64,000 nt of DNA. Source: Streptomyces sp. DT2A-34. Its GTDB lineage: Bacteria > Actinomycetota > Actinomycetes > Streptomycetales > Streptomycetaceae. The position numbers were made by a program, and so were the translations under genes. The notes below the pieces were generated by a model that saw only the letters and a program-made list of their open reading frames with translations, ran no database searches and was not told the DNA's origin. Positions 55,793 through 64,000 of this stretch are shown one piece after another. Within the stretch, counting starts at the first letter, position 1. The number at the start of each line of letters is the position of its first letter. The stretch covers positions 10,024,001 through 10,088,000 of the forward strand of contig NZ_JASTWJ010000001.1 in the NCBI RefSeq assembly GCF_030499515.1. Reading direction: 5' to 3'.

Positions 55793-56398
55793 ATGCAGGA
55801 CGTGCGCGTGGTGCTCATCGGGGGAACGTCCCACACCGGCAAGTCGACCGCGGCCCGGACCGTCGCCCAGCGGCTCGGCTTCGACTGCCGCTCGACCGAC
55901 CTGCTGGCCCGTCATCCGGGGCGGCCCTGGCGGACACCGGAGTGGGTGCCGCCCCCGCATGTCGCCGAGCACTACGCCACCCTCGACGTCGACGAACTGA
56001 TCCGCTCGGTGCTCGACCACTACGCACGCCTGTGGCCGCGCATCGAGGAACTGATCGCCGACCGCGCGACGGGGGACGGGTCGGGCCTGGTCCTGGAGGG
56101 CTCCGCGCTCTGGCCCGCCCGCGTGGCCCGGTTGACCGCGCCGCAGGCCCGGGCCGTATGGCTCACGGCGGACGACACGGCCCTGCGCGAGCGGATGCGG
56201 GCGTCGGCTTGCTACGACCAACTGGCCGACCAGGAGCGGTACTTGGTGGACAGGTTCCTCGCCCGCACCGAGCGCTACCAGGAGCTGATGACGCAGGCCG
56301 TCGACCGGCACGGCCTGGCGCGGATCGACACGGCAGGGCGCTCGGCGGCCGAGGTGGCGGACCTGGTCCTGGCGGCCGTCGACGCGCGCGCCGCGTAG
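55793..56398 (+). CDS. P-loop kinase-like protein
   Basis: 201 residues. Walker A GGTSHTGKSTAA near residue 10, then an AAA_33/2-phosphoglycerate kinase-like body with LVLEGSALWPARVARL and a lid LRERMRASACYDQL. Substrate unknown. It starts 21 bp after the GH32 stop but is probably unrelated to fructan use. No antitoxin gene is near, which speaks against a zeta toxin. Confidence 0.8.
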   Translation: MQDVRVVLIGGTSHTGKSTAARTVAQRLGFDCRSTDLLARHPGRPWRTPEWVPPPHVAEHYATLDVDELIRSVLDHYARLWPRIEELIADRATGDGSGLVLEGSALWPARVARLTAPQARAVWLTADDTALRERMRASACYDQLADQERYLVDRFLARTERYQELMTQAVDRHGLARIDTAGRSAAEVADLVLAAVDARAA

Positions 56399-56504
56399 GC
56401 GAGAGGCAGGGAAGGGGCCCTGTCGCCAGTGCCGCGAAACACTGTCACGATCTTCGGGGAACCGGCTCGGACCGGAGCCGGGCGGACGGACCTACGGAGC
56501 GTGT

Positions 56505-57479
56505 ATGACGACGGACAGGGCCACTGCGGACGGGACGGAGCAGGCCACCGGGATCGAGGTGAAACCGGTCGCCGGACACATCGGGGCCGAGATCACGGGC
56601 GTCGATCTGGCCGGAGAGCTCGACGACGCCGTGGTCGCCGCGATCCGGGCGGCGGTACTGCGCTGGAAGGTGGTGTTCTTCCGCGGGCAGCGGCTGGACC
56701 ACGCCGGGCATGTGGCGTTCGCGCGCCGCTTCGGCGAACCGGTCGTGCTGCGCAAGCGGGGGAGTGCCTCCCCGGCGGACTTCCGCGAGGTCGAGACGAC
56801 CGCCGACCGGCTGGAGCTGGGCGGGAAGTTCGGCATGGAGCACGACGAGTGGCTGCGGCGCCGCCGCCACACCCTGCTGCGCGGCTGGCACTGCGACCAC
56901 GGCGCCCGCATCGACCCGCCCGCCGCGACGATCCTGCGCGCCGAGACCGTCCCGCCGTACGGCGGCGACACGACCTGGTCCAACCTCGCTGCCGCGTACG
57001 CCGGACTGTCCGGCCCGGTGCGGGAGTTCGTGGACGGCCTGCGCGCCGAGCACCGCCTCGGCGTCGGCTACCAGCCGCGACCCGGCGACGACGCCTACGT
57101 CCGCCATCTGCTGGACCATCAGGTGGCCTCCCTGCACCCGCTGGTGCGCGTCCACCCGGAGACGGGGGAGCGGGTGCTGTACGTCAACGGCTACTACGTC
57201 GAGCAGATCGCCGACCTCTCGCGCGCCGAGAGCCGGGCGATCCTCGACATGCTGCTGGAGCAGGCGGTACGGCCCGAGTACACGGTCCGCTTCCGCTGGG
57301 AGCCCGGCAGCGTGGCCTTCTGGGACAACCGGGCCACCATCCACCTCGCCCCCAGCGACAACGCCCACCTCGACTTCCCCCGGACCATGCACCGGGTGAT
57401 GCTCGCCGGTGACGTGCCGGTCGGCGTGGACGGCACACCGTCGGAGCCGATCACCGGGACCGAACCGGGGCGCTGGTAG
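56505..57479 (+). CDS. TauD/TfdA-family Fe(II)/2-oxoglutarate dioxygenase
   Basis: 324 residues. The iron triad is H and D of WHCDHGA (residues about 129 and 131) and the late His of RTMHRVML. The 2-oxoglutarate Arg is expected near there (FPRTMHR). FFRGQRLDHAGHVAFARRFGEP is the N-terminal landmark. Substrate unknown. It lies 184 bp before the polyketide synthase on the same strand, so it may hydroxylate or desaturate the starter or the product. Confidence 0.9.
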   Translation: MTTDRATADGTEQATGIEVKPVAGHIGAEITGVDLAGELDDAVVAAIRAAVLRWKVVFFRGQRLDHAGHVAFARRFGEPVVLRKRGSASPADFREVETTADRLELGGKFGMEHDEWLRRRRHTLLRGWHCDHGARIDPPAATILRAETVPPYGGDTTWSNLAAAYAGLSGPVREFVDGLRAEHRLGVGYQPRPGDDAYVRHLLDHQVASLHPLVRVHPETGERVLYVNGYYVEQIADLSRAESRAILDMLLEQAVRPEYTVRFRWEPGSVAFWDNRATIHLAPSDNAHLDFPRTMHRVMLAGDVPVGVDGTPSEPITGTEPGRW

Positions 57480-57663
57480 CCGCCGGTGGGCTCACCGCCC
57501 TCAGCGGGCGAGCAGGTCGCAGGTCGCACTTGATCGCACACGTGAACGGTTTGACGAAACTCGTCGTCGTACAGGTGAATGATCGACAACGCTCCGGCCC
57601 GGTACCGGGCTCCGGCACGGCGCGTCCGCGGGCGCTGACGCCGTGCGATGAGGAAGGAACCGT

Positions 57664-60600
57664 ATGTCGACTCCCGGGCGCCGTACCGCCGTCACGCTCC
57701 TCGACCTACTGCTGCACGCCGCCGAGGAGGCCCCCGGTCAGGTCGTCGTCCATGTCCGGGGAGACGGCAGCGAACGCACCGTCACCTTCGCCGAGCTCCA
57801 CGACGACGCCCTGCGCGTGGCGGGGGGCCTGCGCGCGGCGGGACTGGAGCCCGGTACCCCCCTTCCACTGGTCGCGGAGCTCGGCGAGGACTTCCAGCCG
57901 ATGTTCTGGGGAGCGCTGGCGGCGGGGCTCGTGCCCGTGCCGCTCGCCCCGGAGGCCCGCCGGGTGGGACCGGTGTGGGAGTTCCTCGGCAGGCCCCCCG
58001 TCGTGGTGGATGCCGCCACCGCAGCCCTGTGCGCCGAGATCCCGGGCCCGGTGCGCGCCCTGCGGCTGGACGCGCTGCGCGAGGCCCGCCCGCTGCGCTC
58101 GCTGCCCCACCGCGCCCCACAGGACCTCGCCTTCCTGCAGTTCTCCTCCGGCAGCACCGGCACCCCGAAGGGCGTCGAACTCACCCACGAGGCCGTGCTC
58201 GCCAACCTCCGGCAGATCCGCGCCGCCATGGCGATCACGCCGGACGACGTGGTGGCGACCTGGATGCCGTACTTCCACGACATGGGCCTGATAGGCACCC
58301 ACCTCGTCCCCATGGCGGCACGCCTGAAACAGGTGCGCCTGGAACCCCTGACCTTCGCCAAGCGCCCCACCCGCTGGCTGGAGGCGGTGGCGCGGCACCG
58401 GGCCACCCTGCTGTCGGCGGCGAACTTCGCGCTGGCGCTGGCGACGCGGCGGGTGCCGGACAGCACCTGGGCCGGCCTTGACCTGACCTCCGTACGCCTG
58501 ATGCTCGTGGGAGCGGAGCCGATCGCGCCGCGCGTATGGCGGGAGTTCACGGCCAAGGCGGATGCGGCCGGGCTGGACGCCAGGGCGATGCTCCCCGTGT
58601 ACGGACTGGCCGAGGCCACACTCGCCGTGACCGTGCCCCCGCTCGGGGAGATCGCCGAGCCCCTGCGACTGGACCGGACGGCGCTCAGCCGTGGCCGGGC
58701 CGTCCCCGTGGAACCCGGCCCGGACGCCGTGGAGTTGATGGATCTGGGCCGCCCTGTCCCGGACTGCGAGATCCGTGTCACCGACGATTCCGGCAAACCG
58801 CTCGACGACCGGCGGGTCGGTCACCTCGAGGTACGCGGCCCTCAGGTCGCACGCGGCTACCACCGCGCCCCCGACGCGAGCGCGTCCGCGTTCCGCGGCG
58901 GCTGGCTGCGCACCGGCGACCTCGGCTTCCTGAGCGAGGGCCGGTTGTGCGTCACCGGCCGGCACAAGGACGTCGTCTTCGTCGGCGGCCGCACCTTCCA
59001 CGCACCCGACCTCGAAGAAGCGGTCGCCGCCACCCCGGGACTGCCCGCCGGAACGGTGGCGGCGATCGGCTCCCCCGCCCCCGGCACCGGGTGCGATCGG
59101 GTGGTGGTGTTCGTGCAGTGGGCGCGGCCCGCCCCGGCCGCGGCCCTTCCGGTGCTCGACGCGGCGGCAGCCCGGGTGAGGGCGGCGCTGGGCCACGACG
59201 ACGTACGGGTGTTGCCCCTGCCGCCCGGCGCGTTTCCCCGGACGACGAGCGGCAAGCTGCGGCGCGGCCTGATGCGTGCGCGGTTCGAGGCGGGTGCCTA
59301 TACGGCGGTCGAGGCGCGGCTGTCGGCCGCGCGGGCCGAGGGCGCGCCCGTCCGGAGGGAAGAGCGCGGTCAGCGGGGCGCCGTGCCGCGTTCGCGGCAT
59401 GACGTCGAGGACGTGGTCCGGGGCATCTGGGCACGGACGCTGGACCTCGCGCCGGCGGCCATCGACCGGGACGAGAGGTTCTTCGCCCTCGGGGGCTCCT
59501 CGCTGAAGGCGATGGCGGTACTCGCGGAGATCGAGGACGCCTTCTCCGTCACGGTGGAGCCGCGCGTGCTGCGCGACCATGACACCGTGGCCGCGCTGGC
59601 CGGGCATGTGCTGGCCCTTCTCGCCGGCTCCGCCAGGGCACTTGACGGAGTGTCAGCTGTCGGCTCCGAGGCGAGCGCGGATGCCGGGCGCACGCCGCTG
59701 ACGTCCGCCGAGCGTGCGGGGAACCGGGGACCGGTGGCGGTTCTCGGCATGGCGTGCCGGTTCCCCGGTGCCGAAACGCCGGAAGCCTTCTGGGAGTTGC
59801 TGGTGTCCGGCCGTGACACGGTGACGGGGGTACCCGAGGGCCGCTGGAAGGATTCGGAGGGCTGGGAGGGCTCAGAGGGCTCGGAGGGTTGGGAAGGCTC
59901 GGAGGGCTCGGAGTCGCGGGGCTGGGAGCGCGCATCTGGCGTCCCCGGCCTCTTCGGGTCCTTCCTCCCCGAACCCGCCGGCTTCGACGCAGCCTGCTTC
60001 GGCATGGACGACGACGAGGCCCGCGCGACCGACCCACAGGCCCGGATCTTCCTGGAGCTGGCCCACGAAGCCCTGGAACGCTCCGGGTACGCGGGCCCGC
60101 GACGCACCGGCCGCAGGATCGGCGTGTTCGCCGCCGCCGGTGACAGCGGATACCGCGAGGTCCTGGCCGCCGCCACGGACGGCGACCTCGCCGCCGACCC
60201 CGGCGCTCTCACCGGCAACCTGCCCAACCTGATCGCCGCCCGCCTCTCCCAGGCCCTCGACCTCGACGGCCCCGCCCTCGCGGTGGACACGGCCTGCTCC
60301 TCCGCGCTCGTGGCGCTGCACCTGGCGCGGCGCAGCCTCGAAAGCGGCGAGTGCGACGTCGCCGTGATCGGCGGCGTCCAGCTCGCCCTCACCCCGACCG
60401 GCCATCGGCTGCTCGCACGCGCGGGCGCGCTGTCCCCGACGGGCAGCAGCCGCCCCTTCGCCGCCGCCGCCGACGGAATCGTGCCCGGGGAAGGCGGAGC
60501 GGTCCTCGTCCTCGCCCGCCTGGACGACGCGCTGCGGGACGGTGACCCGGTACTCGCCCTGGTCCGCGGCACGGCCGTCAACAACGACGGCCGGTCCCTC

Positions 60601-63600
60601 AGCCTGCTCGCCCCCAACCCGCGCACCCAGCACGAGGTCATCACCCGGGCCTACGGTGAGTGCGGCATCGACCCCGACACGGTGTCGTACATCGAGGCCC
60701 ACGGAACCGGCACCCCCGTCGGCGACCCCGTCGAGGCCCAGTCGCTCGGGCACGCCTTCCCGCCCCGCACGGACGGACTCCCGCGTCTGCTCGGCTCGGT
60801 CAAGGCGAACATCGGGCACCTGCTCAACGCCGCCGGCCTGCCGGCCCTGGTCAAGACGGTCCTGGCGCTCCAGCACCGCCAGGTCCCGCCCACCCCGAAC
60901 GCCACCCCGCCCGCGCCCTGTCTGCGGCGCGTCGCCCCCGGCTTCGAACTCGTCACCGAGCAGCGCGCATGGCAGTCCCCCGGGCCCCTGATCACGGGCG
61001 TCAACGCCTTCGGCTTCGGCGGCACCAACGCGCACGCCGTCCTGGAGGAGGCACCCGGACGGACGACGTCCCCGAGTCCCGCCCCGGGTGGCCCGCACCT
61101 GCTCACGCTGTCGGCCCGCGGCGCCGACGCACTGCGGGCAGCCGCCGCCGACCTGGCCACGTATGTGCGGGCCCACCCGGAACTGCCCGAGGCCGACATC
61201 TGCGCCACCGTCAACTCCGCGCGCGACGACCGCCCTTGTCGCCTCGCCGTGGTCGCCGACGGCGACCTGGCGGACCGACTCGAAGCCGCCCGCACGGCGG
61301 ACCTCACGCTCGCCCGGTCCTCCCGGCCGCGGACGGTGTTCCTGCTGCCGGGCCAGGGAGCCCAGCGGCCCGGCCAAGGGCGCGCCCTGTACCGGTCGGC
61401 CCCGGTGTTCCGGGAGGTCCTGGACGAGGCCTCCGCGCTGACGGGACCCGTACTCGGGCGCTCACTGGCCGAATGGTGCCTCGATCCCCGAACGGACTCC
61501 GCGGAGTTGGCCAGGACGGAGGTGGCCCAGCCGCTGCTCGTCGCGTTCGGTGTGGGTCTGGCCCGGCAGCTGGAGGCGTGGGGCCTGTCCGCGGACGCCG
61601 TCGCCGGACACAGCGTGGGCGAGATCACGGCCGCGTGTGTCACCGGCGCGCTGAGCCTGTCCGAGGCGGTCGGATTCGCCGCGGAGCGCGGACGCCTGGT
61701 GGGCGAACTGGCCCTCCCCGGAGCCATGGCCGCCGTCAGGGGTGACGAGGAGACGGTCGCCGGGCTCGTGCGCGCATCGGGCGGCGCGCTGAGCGTGGCC
61801 GCCGTCAACGGGCCCGAGCAGGTGGTCATTTCGGGCTCCGAGGAAGCCGTCGCGCAGGCCCTCGTCGAGCTGACCGGACGTGGCGTGGCCATCCGCAGGC
61901 TCCGGGTCTCGCATGCCTTCCACTCGCCGTTGCTGGAGCCGGTCCTCGATCCGCTGCGGGAGGCCGCGAAGGCGCTGACGGTCAAACCGGCGGACGTACC
62001 GATGCTGAGCACGGTCACCGGCGAGTGGCGGCCCCGCCTCACGCCCGCCTACTGGCAGGGGCAAGCCGTCGAGCCGGTGCGGTTCGGGGCAGCTGTGGCA
62101 AGGCTCCTGGAGGAGGGCTACGACACCTTCGTCGAACTCGGCCCGGGGAACACCCTGGGCGGGGCGGTCCGCGCGGTCGCCGGTGCGCACGGTGCCTCGG
62201 ACGTGGCGGTGTTGACGACCGGGGTCACCTCGACCGCGGGCCGTGAAGGGGATGCCTCTGCGGCACGGATGCTGCTGGAGACGGTCGGCCGACTGTGGAC
62301 ACGCGGTACCGCCTTGGACCGGACGGCTCTGGACCGGACGACGGGGGACTCCGGGCGTCCGAGGGTGCCCGTACCGACGTATCCGTTCCAGCGCACCCCC
62401 TACTGGCCGCGCAAGCCCGGCGCCGCGCCTGTGGTGCGCCGCCTCGACTGGCGGGACGCCCCGCTCACGCCTGCCGCCGGGCCCCGCGTCGTGCGGCTGA
62501 TCGGTGGTGGTCAGGCGTTTGGCCGGGCCTTGGCCGAGCGGCTCGCCGGCCGTGGAACGACGGTACTGGGGGACGACCTCGCTCACGGGCCGGGCGCGGT
62601 GTCGGCGGACACCGTGGTGTGGCTGGGAGGTGAGGAGGGCGCCGGAGACGGAGGCCGGCAGGCCCCGAGCGCCGCGATCACGTCGTTGCGCCCCGTACTC
62701 GACCTGCTCGGCACCGGCTGTTCCCGCCTGCTGGTGGTCACCGAGGACGCGTACGTCACCGGCGCCTCGACGGAACAGGCGCGGCCGGCCCAGGCACTCC
62801 CGCACGGCTTCGCACTCGCCCTTCCGGAGGAGCACCCAGGGCTCGCCGCCCGCGGCGTGGACCTGTCCTCCCGTGACCCCCTCGACGCCCGGGTCGATGC
62901 CCTGGAACGGGAGCTCTGCTCGGCCCACGAGCCGGGTGCGCAAGACGCGGTCGCGTGGCGCGCCGGCCGCAGGCTCAGCCGTACCCCGGCCGACGTGACG
63001 GACGCCCCGACGGCGCGCGACGCCCTGCCGCCCGACGGCACCTACCTGATCACCGGGGGAGCCGGCGGGCTCGGTTCCGCACTCGCGAGGGACCTGGCGG
63101 AACGCGGCGCGCGCGAACTGATCCTGACCGGACGCTCCGAGACCGCTCCCGACGATCTGCTCACCGATCTCCGCGCCCACGGCGCCCGCGCCCGGTACTG
63201 CACGGCCGACGTGTCCGACGAAGCCGCCCTCCACGCCCTGTTCGCCGAACTGCCCCCGCTGGACGGGGTGTTCCACGCCGCCGGTACGGTCCGGCCCGGC
63301 ACCCTCCGCTCCAAGACCGACGGGGAGATCGCGCAGGTGCTCGCCGCGAAGGTACGCGGCACGGTACTGCTCGCCGAGGCATTGCGCGGGCACGGCCAGG
63401 AACCGGCCGTATGCGTCGCGTTCTCCTCCATCTCCTCGGTGCTGCCCGGCCTGGCGGGCGCGCTCGGCGACTACGCGGCGGCCAACGCCTTCCTCGACGC
63501 CTTCGCCGCAGCCGAGCGCGCGGCGGGCCGGCCCTGGCGGTCGATCGGGTTCGGGCCCGTCACCGATGCGGGACTGGCCGCCGGCTCACCAGCTCGGCAT

Positions 63601-64000
63601 CAGCGGCTGCGCGACCGCGGACTCGGCCCCATGACCACGCGGACGGCGGTCGCGGCGCTGCGGACGGCCGTCGCCACCGACGCCACCCACCTGCTCGTGG
63701 CGTCCTCGTCGACCTCCCCACCCCCGCAGATCGCCCCCGCTCCGGACCGCACGGACGCCACGCCCGCAAGCACGCCACCCACGACCCGCACCCTGCCGGG
63801 CGGCGAAGGTGACGGCGGCGGCGATGGCGCCGTGACCGACCCCGCCCGCATCACCGGCCTGATACGCCGGTTGCTGGCCGAGTCACTGCACCGCGCCCCC
63901 GAGGACATCGGCGACGACGAGCAGTTCCTCGGCCTCGGGCTCGACTCCCTGACCGCAGTCGACCTCGCGCGCCGCCTGGAGACGGAACTCGGACTGCCCC
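57664..64000 (+). CDS. Modular type I polyketide synthase with FAAL loading domain, cut by window edge
   Basis: Open from ATG 57664 (GAGGAAGGA upstream) to the window edge, 2112 codons. Fatty acyl-AMP ligase, residues 1-545 (FSSGSTGTPKG at 160, YFHDMGLIG, YGLAEATLAVT). ACP 1 near 580-655 (Ser 613 in GGSSLKA). KS 690-1110 (Cys 878 in DTACSS, His 1013 and 1052). AT 1225-1520 (Ser 1317 in GHSVGE; HAFH 1417-1420, malonyl type). KR to about 1990 (GGAGGLGS 1798, Ser 1924, Tyr 1937, Asn 1941). ACP 2 with Ser 2095 in GLDSLTA. No DH or ER. It loads a fatty acid as AMP ester, extends it once with malonyl and reduces the keto group. KS holds an odd repeat at 731-749. Confidence 0.95.
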   Translation, partial: MSTPGRRTAVTLLDLLLHAAEEAPGQVVVHVRGDGSERTVTFAELHDDALRVAGGLRAAGLEPGTPLPLVAELGEDFQPMFWGALAAGLVPVPLAPEARRVGPVWEFLGRPPVVVDAATAALCAEIPGPVRALRLDALREARPLRSLPHRAPQDLAFLQFSSGSTGTPKGVELTHEAVLANLRQIRAAMAITPDDVVATWMPYFHDMGLIGTHLVPMAARLKQVRLEPLTFAKRPTRWLEAVARHRATLLSAANFALALATRRVPDSTWAGLDLTSVRLMLVGAEPIAPRVWREFTAKADAAGLDARAMLPVYGLAEATLAVTVPPLGEIAEPLRLDRTALSRGRAVPVEPGPDAVELMDLGRPVPDCEIRVTDDSGKPLDDRRVGHLEVRGPQVARGYHRAPDASASAFRGGWLRTGDLGFLSEGRLCVTGRHKDVVFVGGRTFHAPDLEEAVAATPGLPAGTVAAIGSPAPGTGCDRVVVFVQWARPAPAAALPVLDAAAARVRAALGHDDVRVLPLPPGAFPRTTSGKLRRGLMRARFEAGAYTAVEARLSAARAEGAPVRREERGQRGAVPRSRHDVEDVVRGIWARTLDLAPAAIDRDERFFALGGSSLKAMAVLAEIEDAFSVTVEPRVLRDHDTVAALAGHVLALLAGSARALDGVSAVGSEASADAGRTPLTSAERAGNRGPVAVLGMACRFPGAETPEAFWELLVSGRDTVTGVPEGRWKDSEGWEGSEGSEGWEGSEGSESRGWERASGVPGLFGSFLPEPAGFDAACFGMDDDEARATDPQARIFLELAHEALERSGYAGPRRTGRRIGVFAAAGDSGYREVLAAATDGDLAADPGALTGNLPNLIAARLSQALDLDGPALAVDTACSSALVALHLARRSLESGECDVAVIGGVQLALTPTGHRLLARAGALSPTGSSRPFAAAADGIVPGEGGAVLVLARLDDALRDGDPVLALVRGTAVNNDGRSLSLLAPNPRTQHEVITRAYGECGIDPDTVSYIEAHGTGTPVGDPVEAQSLGHAFPPRTDGLPRLLGSVKANIGHLLNAAGLPALVKTVLALQHRQVPPTPNATPPAPCLRRVAPGFELVTEQRAWQSPGPLITGVNAFGFGGTNAHAVLEEAPGRTTSPSPAPGGPHLLTLSARGADALRAAAADLATYVRAHPELPEADICATVNSARDDRPCRLAVVADGDLADRLEAARTADLTLARSSRPRTVFLLPGQGAQRPGQGRALYRSAPVFREVLDEASALTGPVLGRSLAEWCLDPRTDSAELARTEVAQPLLVAFGVGLARQLEAWGLSADAVAGHSVGEITAACVTGALSLSEAVGFAAERGRLVGELALPGAMAAVRGDEETVAGLVRASGGALSVAAVNGPEQVVISGSEEAVAQALVELTGRGVAIRRLRVSHAFHSPLLEPVLDPLREAAKALTVKPADVPMLSTVTGEWRPRLTPAYWQGQAVEPVRFGAAVARLLEEGYDTFVELGPGNTLGGAVRAVAGAHGASDVAVLTTGVTSTAGREGDASAARMLLETVGRLWTRGTALDRTALDRTTGDSGRPRVPVPTYPFQRTPYWPRKPGAAPVVRRLDWRDAPLTPAAGPRVVRLIGGGQAFGRALAERLAGRGTTVLGDDLAHGPGAVSADTVVWLGGEEGAGDGGRQAPSAAITSLRPVLDLLGTGCSRLLVVTEDAYVTGASTEQARPAQALPHGFALALPEEHPGLAARGVDLSSRDPLDARVDALERELCSAHEPGAQDAVAWRAGRRLSRTPADVTDAPTARDALPPDGTYLITGGAGGLGSALARDLAERGARELILTGRSETAPDDLLTDLRAHGARARYCTADVSDEAALHALFAELPPLDGVFHAAGTVRPGTLRSKTDGEIAQVLAAKVRGTVLLAEALRGHGQEPAVCVAFSSISSVLPGLAGALGDYAAANAFLDAFAAAERAAGRPWRSIGFGPVTDAGLAAGSPARHQRLRDRGLGPMTTRTAVAALRTAVATDATHLLVASSSTSPPPQIAPAPDRTDATPASTPPTTRTLPGGEGDGGGDGAVTDPARITGLIRRLLAESLHRAPEDIGDDEQFLGLGLDSLTAVDLARRLETELGLP
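59854..59913 (+). repeat. 27-bp tandem repeat inside the KS domain
   Basis: Unit 1 at 59854-59880 and unit 2 at 59881-59907 each encode SEGWEGSEG and differ at three bases; a partial third unit follows. The repeat replaces the usual linker after the KS motif VPEGRW. Confidence 0.9.

Noticed and set aside
55793..56398. Zeta toxin of a toxin-antitoxin pair
   Set aside because: No small antitoxin gene beside it, and the fold fits a general P-loop kinase.
55793..57479. Isonitrile-type cluster based on TauD plus acyl-AMP ligase
   Set aside because: No NRPS, free-standing ACP or thioesterase is seen, and the oxygenase lacks features that point to ScoE specifically.
57706..59607. 633-codon minus-strand frame opposite the FAAL domain
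   Set aside because: Antisense shadow of an obvious ligase domain.

Overview
The window is high-GC actinobacterial DNA and almost certainly comes from a Streptomyces chromosome. The evidence is GC-rich third codon positions, GTG and TTG starts, a WhiB regulator, a SigB-family sigma factor, a DUF5133 protein, a SpoIIE-type phosphatase fused to sensor domains, and the GlgE trehalose/alpha-glucan pathway. The order glgB-mak-treS-glgE / ATPase-glgX / VOC-ANTAR / sigma factor resembles the glycogen cluster II to sigG neighbourhood of S. coelicolor, recalled from memory and not checked. The many decayed genes and the regulator-rich accessory content fit a chromosome arm. No rRNA, tRNA, CRISPR array or complete insertion sequence was seen.

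Left part (1-12.5 kb): a DUF488 gene cut by the window edge, a secreted M1 peptidase, a scrap of a histidine kinase, a WhiB gene, a junction of two broken genes (saccharopine dehydrogenase and TetR), a divergent LysR/LysE pair, an MFS exporter, a cyclic-nucleotide-binding protein, a candidate 6C-like small RNA, a FUSC transporter, a type II NADH dehydrogenase, and a secreted jelly-roll protein whose promoter carries a DasR-type site.

Carbon storage block (12.5-27.5 kb): an acyl-CoA synthetase, then glgE-treS-mak-glgB on the minus strand, facing an anti-sigma-like ATPase gene and glgX on the plus strand. TreS and Mak convert trehalose to maltose 1-phosphate, GlgE extends alpha-1,4 glucan, GlgB branches it and GlgX debranches it. 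A VOC protein, an ANTAR protein and a SigB/SigG-type sigma factor follow.

Decay and regulation block (27.5-43 kb): a MarR-ABC operon is broken by a frameshift, a short palindromic insertion and a 440-bp internal inversion. Then come hemC, an MFS/ArsR pair, an NPP1 toxin-like protein, an ATP-dependent DNA ligase, a frameshifted response regulator, a TetR gene, an OmpR-type regulator with an 18-codon leader ORF, truncated FecCD and AraC genes, a MarR gene with a clear operator, DoxX plus peroxiredoxin, and a heat-shock group (two DUF2267 genes and hsp20) facing a RheA-like repressor gene across two RheA-type operators.

Right part (43.8-64 kb): a PAS-GAF-PP2C-HATPase protein, a secreted cupin, a LigD-type 3'-phosphoesterase, an aldo/keto reductase, and a fructan-use locus (LacI, cytoplasmic GH32, ABC importer, secreted GH32) with paired operator-like sites in the divergent promoter region. 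A P-loop kinase and a TauD-family oxygenase lead into the start of a polyketide synthase (FAAL-ACP-KS-AT-KR-ACP) that runs off the window.
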